Shown: positions 26,001 to 35,000 of the stretch, piece after piece
Layout: each line of letters opens with the position of its first letter
Position numbering within the stretch: the first letter of the stretch is position 1
Source: Labia minor
Taxonomy: Eukaryota > Arthropoda > Insecta > Dermaptera > Spongiphoridae
Direction: 5' to 3'
Assembly: GCA_963082975.1 (NCBI GenBank)
Contig: OY720348.1
Coordinates: 71,697,719-71,761,718 of the forward strand
DNA: 64,000 nucleotides
Position numbers and translations under genes: made by a program
Notes under the pieces: model-generated
What the model was told of the DNA's origin: nothing
Seen by the model: the letters and a program-made list of their open reading frames with translations, nothing else
Database searches by the model: none

Positions 26001-29000
26001 TATATTTTTAGAAATAAATCTTAAAAATGTGATCCTAAAATTATAAATAAAATTATTTGTTAGTTTAAAAAATAACTGTACTAACATTATAATTAATTTA
26101 AGTGTCAGAATAAAGTTTATTGTTGGAATGGCTGTGACCCAATGAAAACGGCTCTATACTCCCTGAAAAGATTGAACGACTGATAGAATATGATTTTATG
26201 GCACATATAGTCTTTATTTCTGAAGTGTCTTTAAGCTCTAATTAATAATATTAATATATTACTTATTATTTTGTGATATATTACTTATATATTTATATAA
26301 TTGTTTTTTTTCTATATTAAAATTCAAAAATTTCAATGGGGAACATAAAATTGTCAATATTGTCTCAGCCTATATTCTGGGAAGTATAGGTATATATTTA
26401 TATACATATATATAAAGGCGCCACGGGGTGAGAGTTTGTGTAGCTGGCTCACATTCTGGTGGTCCCGGGTTCAAGTTCCGGGCCTGGCCTGGGAATATGG
26501 GACGGAGTCACCCAGCCCCGGGAATCAACATTGGGAAGCTACTTGATAAAAAGTAGCGCTTCCGATCAAGAAAATCAAGGTAAAGGTTGAACGGGTCCCC
26601 GTTCTACTGATTAAAGGACACCTCATTGATAGAACCGACTTGATAGGCGTTGTCCTTAAGTAGGACGTACAAAAGTCAGAGGTTTTATATATATATATAT
26701 ATATATTATTGATTCAAAAATATAGTATAGAATAATATAAAGATCAATTATCAATTTTTTGAAATTAAAATTTAAAGAAAATATGACTGGAATACCAGAA
26801 AGAGAATAAATATCCTATATTTGTGGTGTTGAATTTTTTTTCCTTTGTCCTCCTTTATTTATTTTATTTGAAAATTAAATAAAAAAAAATGATTTTTCAC
26901 CAAGGTCGATTCATTTTTTCAGCATTCAAATTTATTTTTTCATTTTTTTTTTTAAATGTTCACTTTTAGAAAATAATAAACAAATTTGAACGAGGATTGT
27001 ATTAAATCACCTTCTCACCATTAAGCATGTTCTATCATTCTTTGTTTTTTTTTCTTTAATTTGTTGCTGTTGTTTTTTTATTTTATTTATTTATTTATTT
27101 GTTTGTTTTTATTTTGTTTCATTTCTATGTTGAGATATGTTCTAGTGTTTCACTGATTGATGTTTTGTAAACCATTGTCGATTAAGAAAGGTATGTGCTT
27201 GTCTTGCCGTATCACACACACACAACCACTCTTTCTTCGGCTATGCTGGGTCTGTCTTTTGCTGTGCTCCACCCAATTTTGGAGATATCTTGATGTTGTG
27301 TTTGTCTTGTCAGGTGGCGGCGGGGCCTACGGGCTCTCGGCTGGGCCTCTGTTTCCCTTGCTTCTCCTATCACTCTGCTTTAGGAGTCTCTTCTCATGAT
27401 GAGGACCACGTGAGTCTCTAAAGACAGAAACCAAATCCTAAAAAAATAAAAAGAGAAATTCTCTGCTAATCCTGTGCCTTAAAATCGCCTCGCCGCGCCT
27501 CAACTTGTCACTTGCACTAATCTTTATCTATGTTTTCATTTTTGTTTCTTATATTTATTTATTTATTTGTTTATTTGTTTTTACAAGCACTCTTGTATTT
27601 TTAGACGGGACAAGCACATCTGCTCATGCAAATGTTTAGTAACACAGTGATTGGATACATTGAAACAGAAAGATTTATGTCCCAGAAAAATTTAGATAAA
27701 CTTGTTTATTTCCTACACATACACTCACATTATCAGTCATCTTGAATTTCATTTTATATTTATTTATTAGTGTGCTACTTCCGTTAGTTTTTATTTTATT
27801 TTTTTTTTTTTTTTTTTTTTTTTACAACAAAAGAATTTTGCATGATAACTTAAATAAATAAATATAAATAAATAATCTAGCGTCAAAAATATACCAACTA
27901 ATTATAAACTAAATTTAATTAAAATGACTAACTAATTTGTATATATATGTATATATATATATTAAGAGTGGCCAACATGTCGATTGAATGGTGAATCGTT
28001 TGAAGTTTTCGCATAAAAGTTTATTTTAAGTTACAAAATGTTTTTGTGTTGGTAAATTGGCAAAATTTCAAGTAACCCCTTGGAGGTAAGCAACCCGTGA
28101 CACGGCTGACATAGAGCATCACGCCAAACATTTCCACCCAACCACTATCTATTTATTCAAATTGTAAATTATATTCAATCTGATATTTAGATATATAAAT
28201 GCAATCATAGATATTAAATTTAGAATAAATAAATTGTAATAATTACATATATTTTAACATTATCATTTAATTTAACTTAAAAATATTATATTCGTCTTAT
28301 ATATGTAATTAAAAATTGAATTTTATAAATAAATAAAGACGAAAAAGTCTCCGAAACCATCTATAGTAGAGGCAATAAAACTTATTCCTAGACCCGTCCT
28401 AGGCCTGGCCTTTTTCCAAGCAAATTATAATATTTTTAGATATTTTTATAATTCAATTTTTAATAAATAATATTATTATGATGTAAGTTATAATACAGAT
28501 CTATTATCTATTGCCATTCTTTATTATACATATCTAATAATATTAATATCTAGAATTACTAATAATATGAGTTATTAATAGGATGCCACAGGGTGGGAGG
28601 TAGCGAAGCTGGCTTACATTCTCGTCGTCCCAGGTTCAAGTCCCGGGCTTGGCAAAGGAATATCTCTAGCTGGGGGCTATGAGACGGAATCTACCCAGCC
28701 TCCGGGATCAAAATTGGGAAGCTATTGATAAAAAGTAGCGCCACCGATCAAGAAAATCAAGGTAAAAGGTTGAGAGGACCCGTTCTACTGATCAAAGGAC
28801 ACCTAATTGATATTACCACATGATAGGAAATACAAAAGTCAGTAGGTTTTTTTTTTGTTTATTATGAGTTATTAATATAGTATATATCAGTGGTGCGCAA
28901 CCTATCTTCATTTGCGACCCCCATTTTTTTGAAAAAATTTGTTGCGACCCCTGAGTAGACAGTGAGGTTTTTTTTAATCGTTAAGGAAGTTAGTTTACCT

Positions 29001-32000
29001 ATGAGAAGATATTTATTAGTACGATACTTAGAAAAACGTTGAGTGACATCACACCAGGTTTACGAGCGCGCTATATTTTTTATTGTTATATAAAGTTCTT
29101 TAAATTTGGCGACCCTGAAAATTTTTCTCGTGACCCACGGGTTGCAAACCACTCGTATATATAACCCCACCACGACCAAAAATTTTATAGATATATTAAA
29201 ATATTCGAATTTATTTATTTTATTTCATTTGTTTAACTGATTTTCAAAATGTGTGTATGACTTAGATGGAAATGCCAGTAAAAAGGTCAGGCTTGGGCCC
29301 CCAGTTGGGTTTTAATCCCAGAAAGATTTCAGAAACCTTTTAGTCTACATAAATAATACCTTTATATATACTTGAATGCTTTATTTTTTTTAAATTTAAA
29401 AACAATAAATTTCTATATTTATTCATTAAAATTTGTAACGGATATTAACATTTATATTCAAACTATCTATGTGCTTCTTCCACGTCCAATCATATATGTG
29501 ATTAATATCAATTAAAAAATTAATTACAAGAGAAACTCTTCTTAATAAATACTTATCTGCGAATAAAAACAAATTTGAAATTTTACTTAAAAAAAAGTAG
29601 TTAAAAAGCCGATATCAATGAAAAAATAAGTTGGCTATTCCTGATATATATAATATATATTTTCATTTATCCTTTTCTATTTTATTCTAACTTAAATTAA
29701 TTAAAATATACTATTGAAGAAAGATATTAGGAATTTTTTGTTTTTAAATTTTGATTTCATACTATAGTATTTATCTATATTTATAATTAATATTGAATCA
29801 TTTTTATGATTAGATAACCTTATATATATAATATATATAATATAAATCATAAATAAACTAAAAAATTATATATTTTTTAATAATTACTTAAAATTTTGGT
29901 TCGAAATTAAAAAAAAACCTTTAGAAAAAATGAGTGGGGACGAGTTAAAAATATTTGATATGACAGGACAGTGGCTAAATTATAAATATTTAATTTTATA
30001 TATATTTGAAACTATAACATTTATAACCTAATATAAATTGTTTTTTTTTATTTTAAATATATATATATATATATATACGAGGGTGGGGTGAAAAGTTTCC
30101 GGCCTGACCAAGAAAAATGATGTTTTTAAATTTTTTTTTTTTGCTTTATTTTTCAACATTCAAGATAGCTGAGACTTGTACGATGTCAGCTGAACGTGTG
30201 CGAAATATTTTGCACAAGCCTTTGAATATGGAAAGCTGGGTGCAACGTGGGTGCCGCGTTTGCTAACCATAAACCGAAAACTGCTTCGAAAAGCCATTTC
30301 TACCGACAATTTGGCCCTGCAGACGTAATCCAAACGAATTTTTGCGTCGATTCATAACTGTTGATGAGACTTAACTTAAATAAATTAATTAGAACACCGT
30401 TATGAGAAATGTATCAGTGTTGATGGAGATTATGCAAAAAAAAAAATTAAATTTGATTAATTAATTGGTCTAATTATGATTAATTAAATTAATTAGAACA
30501 CTGTTATGAATAATGTATCAGTGTTGATGTTGAAAAATATAGCAAAAAAAAAAAAAATTTTAAAACATCATTTTTCTTGGTCAGGTCGGAAACTTTTCAC
30601 CCCATCCTCGTATATATATAAGTATATATATATATATTAATAATTTCCAAAATTTTTTAAGTTTTTTTTTATTTAGAAAAAATTAAATTTAAGTGTACTT
30701 TTTGATTTATCTAATTTTTAATCTATATATTTTAATTAATTATAAAACGTACTTTAATAATAAATTAAAATTATTATGTTATATTATTTTTTTTGTTCTT
30801 ACCCGATTATCCAGTAAGGATTGTAAATATAGTTCGGTATTAGATAGGAGAAGGATTTTTAGGTAGAAATCATGATTTCTTTATAAAAATGAAGAAATCA
30901 TGAGCTCACGTGAGGGCAGGGACGCTACACCCTGAAGTAGTTCTAATCTACCCGTTACCCTTTATTATACTCAAACATATAAAAATAATTAAATCAATAT
31001 ATTTCTTTTTTTTTGGAATTTAAAAATCAATTGAAAAGATTTGTTTTTTAATTTTTGAAAAATAAAAAAAAAATTATTATTCATTAATAATAAGAAAAAA
31101 GTGAAATTATTTATTAAAAATAATCCTAATATCTATCTATCTATATATATATATATATATAGCAAAATCAATTCATGTTAAAATAATATATATAATATTT
31201 TTGAATTATTCTTTCTACCAAATTAATTAGCCAAGGGGAATGCTTTTATATTTTATGTTTGTTTTATTTTTTTTTTTTTTTTATATATATAAAGAAAAAA
31301 ATCGTTTTTATTTTTTTTTTCGATACAGAAATATCCTTCTTTTTTTAATTTTAAATATCTATTGAATGCAAATCCAAGATGAGGTAAGGCAGGCTATGAA
31401 TGCTTATTTGAAATTAGAAACAAGTACATTATTACTATTAGATACAAATAAAAAAGTTAAACCTAGAATATTAAAATAAAAATTGTATATATATATGTGT
31501 GTATATATATATGTATATATATATATATACACACATATATATATTGTATAGTATATAAATATATATGTATATATAATATATATATATATATTCATATATA
31601 TTTATAGAAAATATAATAAAAACAACTTTAAACATTCAAAAGCATGTATACATATTTCCTAAATTCATGATTATGAAATATTCATACTTTCGTTTATTTT
31701 TGTCAGCCTATGCAGCTTAAAATTCAAAATAAAATAACATTATGTTCATGCACAATTTTTACCTTCTACCTCCAGAACATTCTCTAGTATATTTATCAAC
31801 AAATTTATCTCTCTCTCTCTCTCTGTTTATTTTAATAATAATAATTTATTTATTTATAAAACAAATTGAATAGTTATTTTTTTTTATTTTTAATTTAAGT
31901 AAAAATTATTTAATTATAAATAAATATAATAAACACAACTTTAAACTTTTAAATTGTTATGGTTCAGATTAGTTGTCATGTCATGTCATTGTACTTTACC

Positions 32001-35000
32001 AGTGGATTCCTCTTTTAATTCCAAAGAAACTTTCCTTTCTCTAGATTATGAGATAAATAAAGATTTTTTTAAATTTGACAGATTAGCTGGTCATGCAAGT
32101 CGAAATGTGCAGCCATTGAGTAATGTTATATTGACTAATTCACTAATTATTCACTTATACACTAATTTACGGTTTTATCGGTTCAGATTGGATAAAAATT
32201 AAAAAATTAATTAATTAGTGAATAATTAGTGATATGGTTAATAAAATATTACTCAATGGCTGCACATTTCGACGTTCATAACCAGCTGATCTGTTAAACT
32301 TAAAAAATTTTATTTATCTCGTAAACTAGAAGATATTGAGAAATATTCCATAAGGAAAGTTTCTTTGGTATTAAAAAAGGAATCCACTGGTAAAGTACAA
32401 TGACATGACAACTAATTTGAACAATTACCTTTATAATTATATACATATATAATTGAAATTACTTAATATTTGAATGCCGTGTCATTATATTGTTTAATTA
32501 TCATATAAATTTTATATTACTTAAACTAATATAAAAAGTTTTTTATGAAATTTAAAAATAAATAACAAAATAATACGCAATTTATAAACTAGATAGCACC
32601 ACTATATACAAGTTGATTTAAAAATTAATAAATTGTCTATAGAGAATAATTTAAATATATTTATTACTTTACGAATCAGGGATTAAATTTGTATAGTTTT
32701 TATTCATCTTATTCTCATTCCATTCATAATTATATATTTTACTATATTACTTATAAAGAAATCTTCTATATCATTAAATTTTATATTGTTATTCCCTATT
32801 TTTATTTATGATTATTTATTTAAACATGAACAAAATATGAAATTAGTAGTATAGTAAAATCAACAAACATTCATGCATTTGCATATATATATATATATAT
32901 ATATATACAGTGGCGGATTAAGGAATTTTCGGGCCCTCGGCAAGGACAGAATTCCGGGCCCCCACCCATAAAATAACATAAAATTTATTATTTATTTTAT
33001 TTTTCATTTAAAAAAATTATTATTGAAGAGTACTTTTTTGAAATAATATAGCAGGGGTGGGCACACTTGGTGATACTTAGAACCTGAAAAATCGTGATCT
33101 CAAAATCATTTTAACTTTTTTTTTTTTTTTTAGAACCATATTGAAAAAATTTAAAAAAAGTCGAAAATATTTAAAAGTCTGATCGCAAAAATCATTTGAC
33201 TTTTTTTTAGAACCATGTTAAAAAAATTTTAAAAAAGTCGAAAATATTTAAAAGTCTGATTGCAAAAGTGAATAAATTCACGATTTTTTGAACCGTTTTA
33301 CGGGCCCCCTGAAATTGCAGTTGCCTATTCTGCCTAGGCCTAAATCCGCCCCTGTATATATATATATATATATCTATATCTATAGATATAGATATATATT
33401 GTTTCATAATCATGTTGCCATTAATTTTAGTTATGCCTGCATATTTAAATTAACACTTAATTTATGCAACGACATGTATTATGCTAGAATTTTAGAAATA
33501 TTCTCCTCATCCGATTTCTGTTTCGAATGTTTCACTGTGTCTTTGTTTATCACCATACCCTATCATTTTTAACTTTGTTCAATTTAGTTCTGTCAACAAA
33601 CACAAACAAATCTTCAACGATGAGGAAGATATTGGATGCATGCTCTCCTGCCATGTTCTTCTAGGTAGTTTCAAAAGTGAAAATATCATATACCAATTTC
33701 ATAAAACCTATCTTCTAATTTTCATGCACATTAATAAATTTAAAAATCACCTAAATTTCACAATCCTAAATCTTCATTAATTTAATTAAGTAATTATTAT
33801 TACAACATTTAATTTAATTTAATTTATATGATAATTTGACTTTTTCAATGAAAGTAGTTAAATTGATAAATTTTGCATTAAAGTAAATATGAATAATTTT
33901 AAGAAAAACGTAACCAGATTTATGAATAGAGAAGGGATATCCCACATACTATTATTTTTTACATTCAAGGAAAACAAAATATATACTTGATAAAATATAT
34001 ATATATATATATATGAATATTCAAATAAATAATTATAATCTATTCTGCTGAAAAAAAAAATGATAAGAATTCTAGAGAAAAAAAAAATTGATAATAAAAT
34101 GATTTTTTAATTATTATTTATTTTTGATTGATTGATCTAAAAATATTTATTTATTTTTTTCTGATATTTTTAAAATTAAATATAATAAATAAATAGGATG
34201 TATCTATTATACTTAAAAATATATTATATTTTATATTTAATTAATTTGTTACTAGCTAATTTTTATAACTTGAGATTTATTAAAATTAACAATATAATTA
34301 ATAAGTCGTGATATTCAAAGATTTTGGAAGTTATATGATCAACACAAAATAATTTAATTATCTATTTGAATATATATATATATTTATTTATTTTGTTTTA
34401 AGTTAGGTTGATTATTATTATATGATTATTATACTTAAATATCCTACCAATCATTTTACAAGCTTTTGATGAAAAAAAAATATCAACCAGATGACAGATT
34501 TTTTATGCGAATTCCATTCTTGTTGTTTTTCTTGAAGGTAGATTTCTTATGTCTATCCTTGCTTGCCTGTTATCTCATCTCCTCTGATCTGGTTACAATG
34601 TATTCTTAAAAGACGTCTTTGCTACAATGTGTCGGCGCGCTGCGTGTTTTTCGCACGCGCCGCTCCTTTTCACACTGTTGGCCCAGGTGTTGTCGAGGTT
34701 CCGGTGAACACTGCGTTAATCCTTGCCGGTGTCGCCTGTGCCTGTTTTATCGTCGCTCTCGCCGCCTGCCTCTGCTGCCATCATCGAAAACGTCGTCGTC
34801 GAAGGCGTCATCTGGCACGACGTCTCCGTCGTTCGAGTAGCAGTCTGGCCGGTGGTGGATCCTCTCGTTTGGGAGCATTGGCGGCTGCTGGTCCACCTGG
34901 TCCCGGGGCTTCCTTCCGAAGCACGAGTAGCGGCATCGGTGTCCTCGGGGTGGGTAGCTCCAGCGGTGGACATCATATGTGTGACGCCCTCGGCGAACGT

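Larger units (their letters stand above)
18981..34686. other. 15.7-kb last intron of the transmembrane isoform
   Basis: GTGAGT donor and CCCAG acceptor. Contains the alternative terminal exon at 27314-27399 and a dense set of repeats: a 0.4-kb direct duplication (19134/23729), a LINE fragment (20011-20690), three Helentron-like elements, two SINEs, two hAT MITEs, a deleted mariner and a foldback element. Microsatellites are frequent, including a TA-rich complex at 31484-31600. Confidence 0.85.

Noticed and set aside
27157-27313. Upstream part of the open frame over the alternative exon
   Set aside because: The hydrophobic reading before 27314 is intronic; only the segment after the acceptor fits the CUB gene phase.
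31952-32202. 82-residue open frame
   Set aside because: Lies in one arm of a palindromic foldback element that has a second non-coding copy at 52785.
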